From Streptomyces tsukubensis (lineage in GTDB: Bacteria > Actinomycetota > Actinomycetes > Streptomycetales > Streptomycetaceae), in contig NZ_CP045178.1 in the NCBI RefSeq assembly GCF_009296025.1, positions 7,192,001 through 7,256,000 on the forward strand: a stretch of DNA of 64,000 bases, written 5' to 3'. The notes under the pieces were generated by a model. It saw only the letters and a program-made list of their open reading frames with translations, was not told the origin of the DNA and did not search any database. The first letter of the stretch is position 1, and each line of letters starts with the position of its first letter. Below, piece by piece: positions 25,701 to 33,707 of this stretch. The position numbers and the translations under genes were made by a program.

Positions 25701-26413
25701 GAGGCCACGGGCAGGTCCGCGTACCAGTCGTAGAAGGAGAGCATCGGAGCCCCGATGAGACTCATGAAACGGGCGCCCGCCGCGTGCGACACCATCGACA
25801 TGGCGGGGATCGGCGAGAACCCCGCCACCCGGTCGGGGCCGTACTTCTTGATGGTGTGCACATGCGCGGCGGCGACGATCTCCACCGCCTCGTCCCAGGT
25901 GGCCCGCACCAGTCCGCCCTTGCCGCGCGCCCGCTGGTAGCGGCGTCTGCGCTCCGGGTCGTCCTGGATGTCGGCCCAGGCGAGCACCGGGTCACCGAGC
26001 CGCAGCCTGGCCTCGCGGTACATCTCCACGAGTACGCCCCTGATGTACGGGTAGCGCACCCGGGTCGGCGAGTAGGTGTACCAGGAGAAGGCGGCGCCGC
26101 GCGGGCAGCCGCGGGGCTCGTACTCCGGACGGTCGGGGCCGACGGAAGGGTAGTCGGTCTCCTGGGTCTCCCAGGTGATGATCCCGTCCTTGACGTACAC
26201 CTTCCACCGGCACGAGCCGGTGCAGTTCACGCCGTGCGTCGAATTCACGACCTTGTCGTGACTCCAGCGATCCCGGTAGAACGTGTCGCCCTGCCTGCCG
26301 CCCTTGAGAGCGACACTGTGCAGGTCGGCCGACGGGGTCCCGCGGCGGAAGAACCTCCCCGCCCGCAGCAGCGCGGCGTCCGGCTCCGTCGGGGTGGTCT
26401 TCGCTTCCGTCAC
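22712..26413 (-). CDS. narG: Respiratory nitrate reductase alpha subunit (Mo-bisMGD)
   Basis: A 1233-residue catalytic subunit reducing nitrate to nitrite on the cytoplasmic side. The start is GTG at 26413, with GAGGGAG 7 bases upstream; the open frame extends upstream but without family similarity. The N-terminal FS0 site HGVNCTGSCRWKVY (His plus Cys ligands) and the Mo-ligand region YADLPVASPQVFGDQTDVPE are present, as are long blocks typical of the membrane-bound enzyme (GAGTNHWFHSETIYR, GGWAHYVGQEKCRP). It has no twin-arginine signal, as expected for NarG. Confidence 0.97.
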   Translation of the reverse strand: MTEAKTTPTEPDAALLRAGRFFRRGTPSADLHSVALKGGRQGDTFYRDRWSHDKVVNSTHGVNCTGSCRWKVYVKDGIITWETQETDYPSVGPDRPEYEPRGCPRGAAFSWYTYSPTRVRYPYIRGVLVEMYREARLRLGDPVLAWADIQDDPERRRRYQRARGKGGLVRATWDEAVEIVAAAHVHTIKKYGPDRVAGFSPIPAMSMVSHAAGARFMSLIGAPMLSFYDWYADLPVASPQVFGDQTDVPESGDWWDAAYLMMWGSNVPVTRTPDAHWMAEARYRGQKVVVVAPDYADNAKFADEWLHPHPGTDGALALAMGHVILKEFFVDRQTEFFSAYVRQYTDLPFLVTLTERDGAHVPAKFLRASDLGDTGEGGEWKTVVLDGATGRPAVPGGSLGFRWTESGKGRWNLDLGEIEPVLTLYGSEFATGVEVLLPRFDTEGGAHGQGRGDVLRRGVPATRLGGQEGPLVTTVFDLLLAQYGVGRAGLPGRWPRGYEDAESPGTPAWQETHTSVPAGSAVRIAREFARTAEKSKGRCMILMGAGTNHWFHSETIYRTFLALLQLTGCQGRNGGGWAHYVGQEKCRPSTGWATLAGGVDWGRPPRQMIGAAYWFLHTDQWRYDTFGADVLSSPLGTGRFDGMTGADCLAQSARAGWMPSYPTFDRNPLDLADEVAGDDPAGAVVERLTSGSLNFACEDPDAPGNWPRVLTLWRANLLGSSAKGAEYFTKHLLGTHSSLRAEEASPEQRPRDVTWHERAPEGKLDLLLSLDFRQTSSTLLSDVVLPAATWYEKHDLSTTDMHPYVHAFTPAVDPPWQARTDFDTFHALAKRLSELAVDHLGVRKDVVATPLQHDTPGETAQPGGVVLDWRRGDCAPVPGRTMPNLVVVERDYTAIGAKFAALGPLVEKLGLPAKGITLHPEQEVEELKARNGTAHGGPADGRPLLDTAIKAANTILALSGTTNGRLATQGFRTLEARTGQPMARLAAEHEGKRVTYADTQAAPVPVITSPEWSGSEKGGRRYTAFTQNTEELKPWHTLTGRQHFFLDHDWIHELGEALPVYRPPLDMNRLFGEGRLGPDGQREVTVRYLTPHNKWSIHSEYQDNLFMLSLSRGGQVIWMAPQDADAIGVRDNDWIEAVNRNGVVVARAVVSHRMPEGTVYMHHAQERTVNVPKTETTGKRGGTHNSLTRLILKPSHLIGGYAQLTWAFNYLGPTGNQRDEVTVVRRRSQDVTY

Positions 26414-26754
26414 CAGTGCTCCCTCGGTCCTCTCGTGCCCCGAAGGTAGGCACGCACACGACAAAGCACACATTTCGGTCGGCCGTACGGGGTGCGGGGC
26501 CGGGGCCATTCGGGTAGCGGGGCGAGGGAGGGGTGCTGGCGGGGCGTCGGCGGGCAGGGGCCCTGACAGGGCGTCGGGGTGAGGCGGGTCCCACCGGTCA
26601 TAGAGGTGAGGCGGGTCCCTGACGGGCCCGAACATCCCACCGCCCCGGTCGCGACGGCGGTGATCAGCGTGGGGTGCGGACGGCGGCCGAGCGGCGGGCC
26701 CCGGCAACCCACGCGACCTCGGACAGGTGGGCGCCGGGGCGCGGGGGCCCGCGG
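26414..26754. promoter_or_regulatory. narGHJI upstream region with a 27-bp-spaced direct repeat
   Basis: No gene is visible in 341 bp between narG and the monooxygenase 3' end. GGTGAGGCGGGTCCC occurs exactly at 26578-26592 and 26605-26619, a 27-bp period. Next to the second copy, TTCGGGCCCGTCAGGGACCC (minus strand) is an imperfect dyad. A regulator site for nar control is possible but unproven. Confidence 0.45.
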
Positions 26755-28050
26755 TCAGGAAGGCTGGACCTCGTCGAAGACGGCGAGAGCTTCGGAGGGG
26801 TCCGGGCTCACGAGGCGGTCCAGGCCGGCTGTCGTGATCCTCGCCCACCTGCCGGCTCGCTCCCACATCCGTTCCTCGAAGGCGCGGACGGCCTCGTCCA
26901 GTTCCTCAGGGCCTGGAGCGGCGGCGATGGACTCCGCGAGTTCTGCGCCCTCCAGCATCGCGAGGTTCGCGCCCGCCCCCAACGGGGGCATCAGGTGGGC
27001 GGCGTCTCCCAGGAGCGTCACTCCGGGGACGTGGGGCCAGGTATGGGAGACGGGAAGGATGTAGAGGGGGCGGTGGGCGAAAGTCGTGCCGTGACGGAGA
27101 AGGCCGAGGACGGGGTCGGCCCAGCCGTCGAACAGCGCCAGCAGGTTTGATCGCACGGTGTCGGCGTCGTCGGGCTTGTTCTCGACACCGTCCCTGGCAG
27201 CGTCGCTGGTGCCGGTGCCGGTGCCGGTGCCGGTGCCGGTGCTGGTGCCGGTAGCGGTGTCGGTGTCTGTGTCGGCCTGGGGCAGGTCCCGGTCCGCGCG
27301 TTGGCTCGGGTCCATGGGCCGGTCCGGGTCCGGGTCCGTGTGCGGGTCCAGATCCACCCGGAACTGGGCGTACACCTTGACGTGGCCGCCGCTGTTGCGC
27401 TGGGCGACGAGCGCGCGGTTCACGCCGTACACGGCCACGGAACCGTCCCCGACCAGACGGGCGAGGTCGGGGTGGCGGGTGTCGACGTCGTCCAGGGAGG
27501 TCTCGACAAAGGTGACGCCGGTGTACTGCGGTGTCGCGGGCGAGACCGCGGGGCGGACCCGGGACCAGGCGCCGTCCGCGCCGATCACCAGGTCGTACGT
27601 CTCCTGGCGCCCGTCCGCGAAACGGACCAGCACACCGTCCCGGCTCCCCGGTACCACCTCTGTCACGGCGCGTCCCCACCGTACGGCCAGCGGCCCGAGC
27701 AGCAGGTCACGGAGTTGCCCTCGGTCGATCTCGGGGTTGGCCCGGTCGTCCGGGCGGGGCCGCCAGTCGCGGAGGACGGTCCCCTCCGTGTCCAGGATGC
27801 GCATGGCCTGCCCCTCGGGACGGGACAGCGCCTGGAACTCCTTCAGCAACCCCGCCTTCTCCAGAGCCAGTTGGCCCAGCCCCTCGTGCAGGTCCAGCGT
27901 GCCGCCCGCGGGACGTGCGTCGCGGGCGGGATCGCGTTCGAGGACGGTGACAGGGTGACCATGACGGTGCAGGACACGGGCGAGGGCAAGGCCGGCGGGT
28001 CCGCCGCCGATCACGGCGATACGGGGTCGTCCATCGGTACGGGGTCTCAT
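26755..28050 (-). CDS. TetX-family FAD-dependent monooxygenase with a Gly-Thr repeat insert
   Basis: A 431-residue flavin hydroxylase. The FAD-binding GGGPAGLALARVL, then AGGTLDLHEGLGQLALEKAG and ANPEIDRGQLRDLLL closely follow the TetX-type layout; the second FAD motif is LGDAAHLMPPLGAGANLAM. Members hydroxylate small aromatic or polyketide substrates; the substrate here is unknown, and resistance cannot be inferred. Residues ~240-290 are an Asp/Thr/Gly-rich insertion (TGTGTGTGTGT) encoded by a 6-bp microsatellite, interrupting the region between the substrate-binding strands and the second FAD motif. The ATG at 28050 has no strong ribosome site. Confidence 0.82.
   Translation of the reverse strand: MRPRTDGRPRIAVIGGGPAGLALARVLHRHGHPVTVLERDPARDARPAGGTLDLHEGLGQLALEKAGLLKEFQALSRPEGQAMRILDTEGTVLRDWRPRPDDRANPEIDRGQLRDLLLGPLAVRWGRAVTEVVPGSRDGVLVRFADGRQETYDLVIGADGAWSRVRPAVSPATPQYTGVTFVETSLDDVDTRHPDLARLVGDGSVAVYGVNRALVAQRNSGGHVKVYAQFRVDLDPHTDPDPDRPMDPSQRADRDLPQADTDTDTATGTSTGTGTGTGTGTSDAARDGVENKPDDADTVRSNLLALFDGWADPVLGLLRHGTTFAHRPLYILPVSHTWPHVPGVTLLGDAAHLMPPLGAGANLAMLEGAELAESIAAAPGPEELDEAVRAFEERMWERAGRWARITTAGLDRLVSPDPSEALAVFDEVQPS
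27208..27270 (-). repeat. 6-bp microsatellite inside the monooxygenase gene
   Basis: About ten in-frame copies of GGTGCC and variants encode a Thr-Gly dipeptide repeat on the minus strand. Confidence 0.85.
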
Positions 28051-28120
28051 GCCGATACAACGTACGGCCCCTCACCACGCCGTACCGCCCCTTCACCGAA
28101 CCGGGACGACAGTGAGCCGA

Positions 28121-28170
28121 CGGCGGGGCACGGCGGGGCACGGCGGGGCACGGCGGGGCACGGCGGGGCA
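28121..28170. repeat. Five perfect copies of a 10-bp unit
   Basis: CGGCGGGGCA is repeated five times without error between the divergent monooxygenase and dehydratase genes. The unit is about one helical turn, so any protein site in it would be phased on one DNA face. It may also be neutral slippage. Confidence 0.9.
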
Positions 28171-28331
28171 CGGTGAGCCCGCGGCCTTGTCGTACGGCTC
28201 CTGCGGAAAGCCTCGCGCCGCCTCTCCTGAGCCTCGCGCGAGCCCGCCGTATCATCCGAGCCGTGCGGTGCGGGCCGTCCCGTGCCGCCGCCCGGAAAGA
28301 ACGCGGGCGACATCGAGCGAAGGAGCCGCGC

Positions 28332-28637
28332 ATGGCCGTGAAACCGCTGTCGAGCCAGGAGATCGAGGACCGGCTCGGCGAACTGCCCGGCTGGTCCGTC
28401 GACGAGTCCACCCTCACCCGGATCTACCGGCTGGGATCGCACTTCGCCGCCGCGGCGCTCGTCACGCACATCGCCCGCACGCAGGACGAACTCGACCACC
28501 ACGCCGATGTCACCCTCGGCTACAACACCGTCGAGCTGTCCGTGAACACCCACAGCGTCGGCGGCGCCATCACCGGGCTGGACTTCGACCTGGCGCACCG
28601 GGTCGAGGGGCTGGCCCCGGCTCACGGGGCGCGCTGA
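28332..28637 (+). CDS. Pterin-4a-carbinolamine dehydratase
   Basis: A 101-residue enzyme that dehydrates 4a-hydroxytetrahydropterin. The ATG at 28332 follows GAAGGAG. The family motif is clear: DELDHHADVTLGYNTVELSVNTHSVGGAITGLDF, with the paired histidines and the distal THxxGGxT histidine. No aromatic amino-acid hydroxylase is adjacent. A moonlighting or general pterin role cannot be excluded. Confidence 0.9.
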   Translation: MAVKPLSSQEIEDRLGELPGWSVDESTLTRIYRLGSHFAAAALVTHIARTQDELDHHADVTLGYNTVELSVNTHSVGGAITGLDFDLAHRVEGLAPAHGAR

Positions 28638-28672
28638 GGGGCCGCCGCAGCGACGGCCGGTGCGACACACAG

Positions 28673-28707
28673 CGGCGCCGCCGCCCCGGACGGGGGCGAC
28701 GGCGCCG
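28673..28707. terminator. Bidirectional hairpin between convergent genes
   Basis: A 15-16-bp stem (CGGCGCCGCCGCCCC with its complement, one mismatch) has a short GGAC-type loop, between the dehydratase and aldo/keto reductase 3' ends. Confidence 0.75.
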
Positions 28708-28725
28708 AAGTGGCTCCACCAAAGG

Positions 28726-29553
28726 TCAGTTGACCTCGTTGGGGTGGCCGCCCAGCCTGCGGTCCTCGTTGAGGGCGCCGATCGCGGCCATGTCCTCGGT
28801 GTCGAGCTCGAAGCCGAAGACGTCGAAGTTCTCCTTGATCCGCGAGGGCGTCACGGACTTCGGGATCACGACATTGCCGATCTGCACGTGCCAGCGCAGC
28901 ACCACCTGGGCGGGCGTCCTGCCGTGCTTCTGGGCGATGGCGACGATGGCGGGCACCTCAAGGAGGCCCTTGCCCTGGCCCAGCGGCGACCAGGCCTCGG
29001 TGGCGATCCCCCGCTCCGCGTGGAACTCCCGCAGCTCTCGCTGCTGGAGCTGAGGGTGCAGCTCGATCTGGTTGACCGCGGGGACCACCGAAGTGGCGTC
29101 GATCAGCCGCTCCAAGTGCTCGGGCAGGAAATTCGACACGCCGATGGCCTTGACCCTGCCGTCCGCGTACAGCTTCTCGAACGCCTTGTACGTGTCGAGG
29201 TAACTGTTTCGGTCCGGGCAGGGCCAGTGGATCAGGTACAGGTCGACGTAGTCCAGGCCGAGCTTGTCGATCGACGCGTCGAAGGCGCGCAGCGTCGAGT
29301 CGTACCCCTGCTCGGAGTTGAACAGCTTGGTGGTGACGAACAACTCCTCGCGGGCGATGCCGGAGTCCGCGAGGGCCTTCCCGGTGCCCGTCTCGTTCTC
29401 GTAGAACGCGGCGGTGTCGATGGAGCGGTAACCCGCCTCAAGGGCGAGAGCGACGGCCGTGGTGGCCTCGTCGTCCGGCACCTGCCAGACACCGAAACCG
29501 AGCTGGGGCATCTCGACGCCATTGTTCAGGATGATCGGGGGGACGTTGCTCAC
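28726..29553 (-). CDS. Aldo/keto reductase (2,5-diketo-D-gluconate reductase type)
   Basis: A 275-residue NADPH-dependent carbonyl reductase. The start is GTG at 29553 with GAGGA upstream, giving VSNVPPIILNNGVEMPQLGFG. The catalytic tetrad is present: Asp and Tyr in SIDTAAFYENE, Lys in VTTKLF, His in LIHWPCP. The NADP site is IPKSVTPSRIKENF. Length and motifs fit AKR family 5. It is monocistronic; the physiological substrate is unknown. Confidence 0.9.
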   Translation of the reverse strand: MSNVPPIILNNGVEMPQLGFGVWQVPDDEATTAVALALEAGYRSIDTAAFYENETGTGKALADSGIAREELFVTTKLFNSEQGYDSTLRAFDASIDKLGLDYVDLYLIHWPCPDRNSYLDTYKAFEKLYADGRVKAIGVSNFLPEHLERLIDATSVVPAVNQIELHPQLQQRELREFHAERGIATEAWSPLGQGKGLLEVPAIVAIAQKHGRTPAQVVLRWHVQIGNVVIPKSVTPSRIKENFDVFGFELDTEDMAAIGALNEDRRLGGHPNEVN

Positions 29554-29656
29554 GAGCTGTCGATCCTCACATGGTCGATTGTTGCTACCGAAGACCTCAA
29601 CGATCGAGGTGCCCGACACATTCCCGCGCAGCCCGGTCCGAATCCCGTCCCCGTGA

Positions 29657-31480
29657 TCAGTGCTGGTAGAGGGCGTCCACCTCCGCGGAGTAGGCCTCCT
29701 CGATCGCTCTGCGCTTCAGCTTCAGTGACGGGGTGAGCAGCCCCTGCTCCTCGGTGAACTGGCGGGCCAGTATCCGGAACGTCCTGATCGACTCCGCCTG
29801 GGAGACAAGGGTGTTGGCCGCCACCACGGCCCGCCGCACCTCCACTTCGAGGTCGGGGTCCCTGACCAGCGACGCGGGTTTGGCGTACGGCTTGCCGCGC
29901 ATGGCGAGCCAGTGCTCGATGGCCTCCGCGTCCAGCGTGATGAGTGCGGAGATGTAGGGGCGGTCGTTGCCCACGACGATGCACTGCGCCACCAGCGGAT
30001 GGTCGCGCACCCGCTCTTCGAGCCGGCCGGGCGAGACACTCTTGCCGCTGGAGGTGACCAGGATTTCCTTCTTCCGCCCCGTGATGGTCAGATAGCCGTC
30101 CTCGTCCAGCACACCGAGGTCTCCTGTGGCGAACCAGCCGTCGTGCGGCGCGGTCCTGGCCGACCTCGGGGTGTTCAGATAGCCCTGGAAGACGTGGCCG
30201 CCGTGGACCCACACCTCCCCGTCGTCCGCGATCCGCACCGTGGTCCCCGGGATCGCCTGGCCCACCGTGCCGTACCGCGTCCGCTCCGGTGGATTGGCGG
30301 CCGCCGCGGCGGTCGTCTCGGTGAGGCCGTAGCCCTCGTAGATCGAGATCCCCGCCCCGGCGTAGAAGAGCCCGAGTCTGCGGTCCATGCCCGAGCCGCC
30401 CGACATGGCGTGCCGAACCCGGCCGCCGACCGCCTCCCGAACCTTGGAGTACACGACCTTGTCGAAGAACTGGTGCTGGAGACGGAGGTTGGCCGAGGGG
30501 CCCGGACCGGTGCCGAACGCCTTCTGCTCCAGCGCCTGGGCGTACCGCACCGCCACGTCCACCGCCTTGTCGAAGGGGCCCTCCTTCCCTTCGAGTTCCG
30601 CCTTGCGGCGCGCCCCGTGGTAGATCTTCTCGAAGATGTACGGCACGGCGAGAACGAAGGTCGGCCGGAACACCGCCAGGTCGGGCAGGAGGACCGCCGC
30701 GTTCAACTGGGGCTGGTGGCCGAGTTTCACCCCGCCCCGTACGGCGGCTATCTGCACCATGCGGCCGAATACGTGGGCCAGCGGGAGGAAGAGGAGTGTC
30801 GACGCCTCCGCGTCGCGCCGCGTCTGGAAGACCGGCTCCCAGCGTCCCGTCATGGTGTCCGCCTCGAACATGAAGTTCGCGTGGGAGATGACACAGCCCT
30901 TGGGGCGGCCCGTGGTGCCCGAGGTGTAGATGATCGTCGCCACCGAGTCGGGGGTCACCGCGCGGCGGTGACGGTGTACGACATCGTCGTCTACTAGGGC
31001 GCCGGCCTCGGTCAGTTCGGTCTCGGCGCCGGCGTCGAGCTGCCAGATCCTGCGCAGCCTCGGCAGCCGGTCCACGACGGAGCCGATGGTCATCGCGTGG
31101 TCCTCGTGCTCGACGACGCAGGCCACCACCTCCGCGTCGTGCAGCATCCAGAGCACCTGGTCGGCCGAGGAGGTGGCGTAGACGGGCACCACCTGGGCGC
31201 CGATGGTCCACAGGGCGAAGTCGAAGAGGGTCCACTCGTAGCGGGTGCGGGACATGATGGCGACCCGGTCGCCGAAGCGCACGCCCTGCGCGAGAAACCC
31301 CTTGGCGACGGCCACCACCTCGTCCCTGAAGCGGGCGGCCGTCACATCGAGCCATCGGCCACCCACCTTCCGGGCGAAGGCGATCCGTGCGGGGTCCTCT
31401 TCCGCGCGTTCGAAGACGACGTCGGCCAGACCGCCCACCGGCGGGGCCGACGCCAGGGGAGGCTGGGTGAACTCGCGCAA
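29657..31480 (-). CDS. AMP-forming long-chain acyl-CoA synthetase
   Basis: A 607-residue ANL-superfamily enzyme that activates a fatty acid to acyl-AMP and then acyl-CoA. The start is TTG at 31480, with AGGAG 7 bases upstream. Motifs: the P-loop IIYTSGTTGRPKG, YEGYGLTETTAAAA, GWFATGDLG, and the hinge/lysine region ITGRKKEILVTSSGKSVSP. This matches FadD15-type actinobacterial synthetases. It is monocistronic. No acyl-CoA dehydrogenase is nearby, so a role in lipid synthesis or fatty-acid uptake cannot be chosen. Confidence 0.92.
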   Translation of the reverse strand: MREFTQPPLASAPPVGGLADVVFERAEEDPARIAFARKVGGRWLDVTAARFRDEVVAVAKGFLAQGVRFGDRVAIMSRTRYEWTLFDFALWTIGAQVVPVYATSSADQVLWMLHDAEVVACVVEHEDHAMTIGSVVDRLPRLRRIWQLDAGAETELTEAGALVDDDVVHRHRRAVTPDSVATIIYTSGTTGRPKGCVISHANFMFEADTMTGRWEPVFQTRRDAEASTLLFLPLAHVFGRMVQIAAVRGGVKLGHQPQLNAAVLLPDLAVFRPTFVLAVPYIFEKIYHGARRKAELEGKEGPFDKAVDVAVRYAQALEQKAFGTGPGPSANLRLQHQFFDKVVYSKVREAVGGRVRHAMSGGSGMDRRLGLFYAGAGISIYEGYGLTETTAAAAANPPERTRYGTVGQAIPGTTVRIADDGEVWVHGGHVFQGYLNTPRSARTAPHDGWFATGDLGVLDEDGYLTITGRKKEILVTSSGKSVSPGRLEERVRDHPLVAQCIVVGNDRPYISALITLDAEAIEHWLAMRGKPYAKPASLVRDPDLEVEVRRAVVAANTLVSQAESIRTFRILARQFTEEQGLLTPSLKLKRRAIEEAYSAEVDALYQH

Positions 31481-32012
31481 TTGCCGCTCCTAGTGGCGCT
31501 CTGTACAGCGGCCGTGACGGTACCCCAAGTGACGCCGGTGCGGGAGGGCTGTCGAGGGCCTCAGGGCGCGGCATATGCACAGGTCAGCCACATAAATCCG
31601 GTCACAAGGTGAAGGGTGGGACAGAATCCTGACCCTGGAGTAAGTTCCGGTTCCGTAACCTGCACCGAATCTGTACGTGTCGGTCACGCCGGAGCGGCGG
31701 GGAAACCACGGGTTTCGGTGCGAGCGGTGGACGGGGCGGTCACCGGGAGGAGTGCCCTGTCGGCGGACAGTGACCGTGATGCGTGGCGTGAATCCGCCGG
31801 TCGGTCCTTACTGGTGTGCCTGGGCCACCGCCACCGCTACCGCCCCCGGCCTCCGTCACCGAGGGCCGGGGGTCGGGGCCCGGGGGCCGGGTCGTCCGGC
31901 CCCACGACTCACCGCCCGGCCGCCTCCGCTTCCGCCGCCGCTCCCCTCTCCTTGTGCCGGGCCCCGTCGTCCCGGTGGTTGGCATGGTCCTGTCCGGCCG
32001 GCCCACCTGCCG
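31481..32012. other. 532-bp intergenic region
   Basis: No gene is supported on either strand, although several open frames cross. The first ~150 bases must hold the acyl-CoA synthetase promoter (minus strand). AAGTTCCGGTTCCGTAAC near 31643 contains a short tandem TTCCGG/TTCCG. The second half (31850-32010) is C-rich and downstream of the MFS gene; CCCCCGGCC/GGCCGGGGG at about 31850-31872 can pair as a terminator. Confidence 0.45.
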
Positions 32013-33572
32013 TCACAGCCGTACTCCGGAAGTCGCGCTCCCGGAAGTCGCGCTCCCGGAAGTCGCGCTCCCGGAAGTCGCGCCCCCGGAAGTCGCACCC
32101 CCGGCAGCCCTGCCCCGGGCGCCTCCGCCCGAAGGCCGCATGAGCAGCAGGACGGCCGCACCGCCCACGATGCCCACGATCCCCGCCACCAGCGCGGCGC
32201 CGTTGAGACCCGAGGCGAAGGCCGAGCGCAGCGCGCCTTCGGGGACGCTCCCGCGCAGCGCGGAGGCCGCGCCGCCCGCCAGCGTGTGGGCGGCGCCCGC
32301 CGGGTCGTGCGTCGAGGCCCGCAGCGAGTCGGTCATTCCGCTGGTCACGACGGTGCCGAAGGCGGCCACGCCCAGTGCGTAACCGAGCTGCCTGAAGGTG
32401 TTCACCGCCCCGCCCGCCATGCCCGCCTTCTCCGGTGGCACCGACGACAGTGCCGCCCCGCCGAGCGCGGGGGAGACCAGCCCCGTGCCGACACCCGCCA
32501 CGGCGAGCCCGGCGAAGAGTGTGGTCGCGGACGAGTGCGCGTCCAGTACGGCCTGAGCCAGGGTGCCCGCGCCGATCAGTACGAGCCCGCCGCCGAGGAG
32601 CCAGCGTGGCGCCACCCCGTGCAGCAGCCGCCCACCCACAGCGGCCACCACGAACGACACCCCGGCCAGCGGCAGCATCGAGAGGCCCGCGTGCACCGGG
32701 CTCATCCCGAGCAGTGTCTGCAACCAGACCGAGGTGTAGGGCAGCACCCCGAAGGCGGCCGCGTTGAACGCCAGCGCGCCGAGCATCACCACGGTGAACG
32801 AGGGGCGCAGGAACAGCCTCAGATCGAGCAGAGGACGGGCCACCCGGCGCTCCACGACCACGAACACCACGAGGGCGAGCACGGCGAGTGCCAGCGTCCA
32901 TCCGGTGACCGCGGAGGTCCAGCCCTCCTCACCCGCGCGCACCACACCGAAGGTCGCGACCCCGGCGAAGACGGTGAAGGACGCCGTGCCCGCCCAGTCG
33001 ATGCGGCCCGAACCCTTGCCGCGCCCGCCCGCGACGACCCGCAGGGTGAGCCAGACGGCCACCACACTCACGGGCACGTTGACCAGGAAGATCCACCGCC
33101 AGTCGAGCCATTGCACGAGCATCCCGCCCAGTACCGGTCCGAGAGCGGCCGCGGCCCCCGACACCGCGCCCCACACGCCGAGCGCCACGGAGCGCCGCCT
33201 GCCCTGGTAGGCGGCGCCGAGAAGGGAGAGAGTCGTCGCGAACATCGCCGCTCCGCCCACCCCCTGCACCGCGCGCATCGCGATCAGCATCCCCGGCGAG
33301 GTGGAGAGCCCGCAGGCCAGCGAGGCCAGCGCGAACAGTGTGGTGCCGCCCACGTACACGGCCCGCCTGCCCACGGCGTCGGCGGCGGCGCCCGCGCCGA
33401 GCAGCAGCGCGGCGAGCGCCAGCGCGTAGATGTCCACCACCCACTGCATCTGCGAGAAGGAAGCTCCGAGGGTGCTGTGCATGTCGGGCAGAGCGACGAT
33501 CACGATCGTCACGTCGAGCAGCAGCATGAAAGTGCCAAGACAGACCGCGACGAGCGGTCCCCATGTACGCAT
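32013..33572 (-). CDS. MFS drug:H+ antiporter, 14-TM (DHA2/EmrB-QacA type)
   Basis: A 519-residue exporter starting at the ATG at 33572 (GGAG 9 bases upstream). DHA2 features include MLLLDVTIVIVALPDM (motif D1), GAAADAVGRRAVYVGG (motif A), MLIAMRAVQGVGGAAMFA (motif B) and GLGPVLGG-like motif C (AALGPVLGGMLVQWLDWRWIFLVN). The C-terminal ~28 residues are a Gly/Ala/Thr/Ser repeat from 15-bp DNA repeats. It is transcribed divergently from an Lrp/AsnC regulator that probably controls it. The drug or metabolite is unknown. Confidence 0.88.
   Translation of the reverse strand: MRTWGPLVAVCLGTFMLLLDVTIVIVALPDMHSTLGASFSQMQWVVDIYALALAALLLGAGAAADAVGRRAVYVGGTTLFALASLACGLSTSPGMLIAMRAVQGVGGAAMFATTLSLLGAAYQGRRRSVALGVWGAVSGAAAALGPVLGGMLVQWLDWRWIFLVNVPVSVVAVWLTLRVVAGGRGKGSGRIDWAGTASFTVFAGVATFGVVRAGEEGWTSAVTGWTLALAVLALVVFVVVERRVARPLLDLRLFLRPSFTVVMLGALAFNAAAFGVLPYTSVWLQTLLGMSPVHAGLSMLPLAGVSFVVAAVGGRLLHGVAPRWLLGGGLVLIGAGTLAQAVLDAHSSATTLFAGLAVAGVGTGLVSPALGGAALSSVPPEKAGMAGGAVNTFRQLGYALGVAAFGTVVTSGMTDSLRASTHDPAGAAHTLAGGAASALRGSVPEGALRSAFASGLNGAALVAGIVGIVGGAAVLLLMRPSGGGARGRAAGGATSGGATSGSATSGSATSGSATSGVRL
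32027..32101 (-). repeat. 15-bp tandem repeat x5 in the MFS 3' end
   Basis: CGGAAGTCGCGCTCC occurs five times (last two with small changes) and encodes GSATS units on the minus strand. A sixth, degenerate copy follows to 32116. Confidence 0.92.
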
Positions 33573-33707
33573 GTTCTCAACTCCGTGTCGGTGCGGCGCC
33601 CGTGCTGTCCGGGGAGCCGTAGTCCCCGTACGATCGGACCTCCGCCCCTCATTCCGCCATCCACGCGGGGTTCGGCGGCGTATCTCGACATAAGGGAAGG
33701 TGTACTG

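Noticed and set aside
26617..26640. DevR/DosR-like box upstream of narG
   Set aside because: The dyad GGGACC/GGGCCC is imperfect and its centre does not fit the consensus I know; described only as an unassigned dyad.
26755..28050. Tetracycline resistance gene
   Set aside because: TetX-family motifs are clear, but many actinobacterial relatives hydroxylate other substrates; sequence alone does not support a resistance call.
31677..33707. Long plus-strand open frame in front of the Lrp gene
   Set aside because: It runs antisense through the whole MFS exporter gene and has low-complexity His/Arg composition; only the part from 33708 is a real protein.
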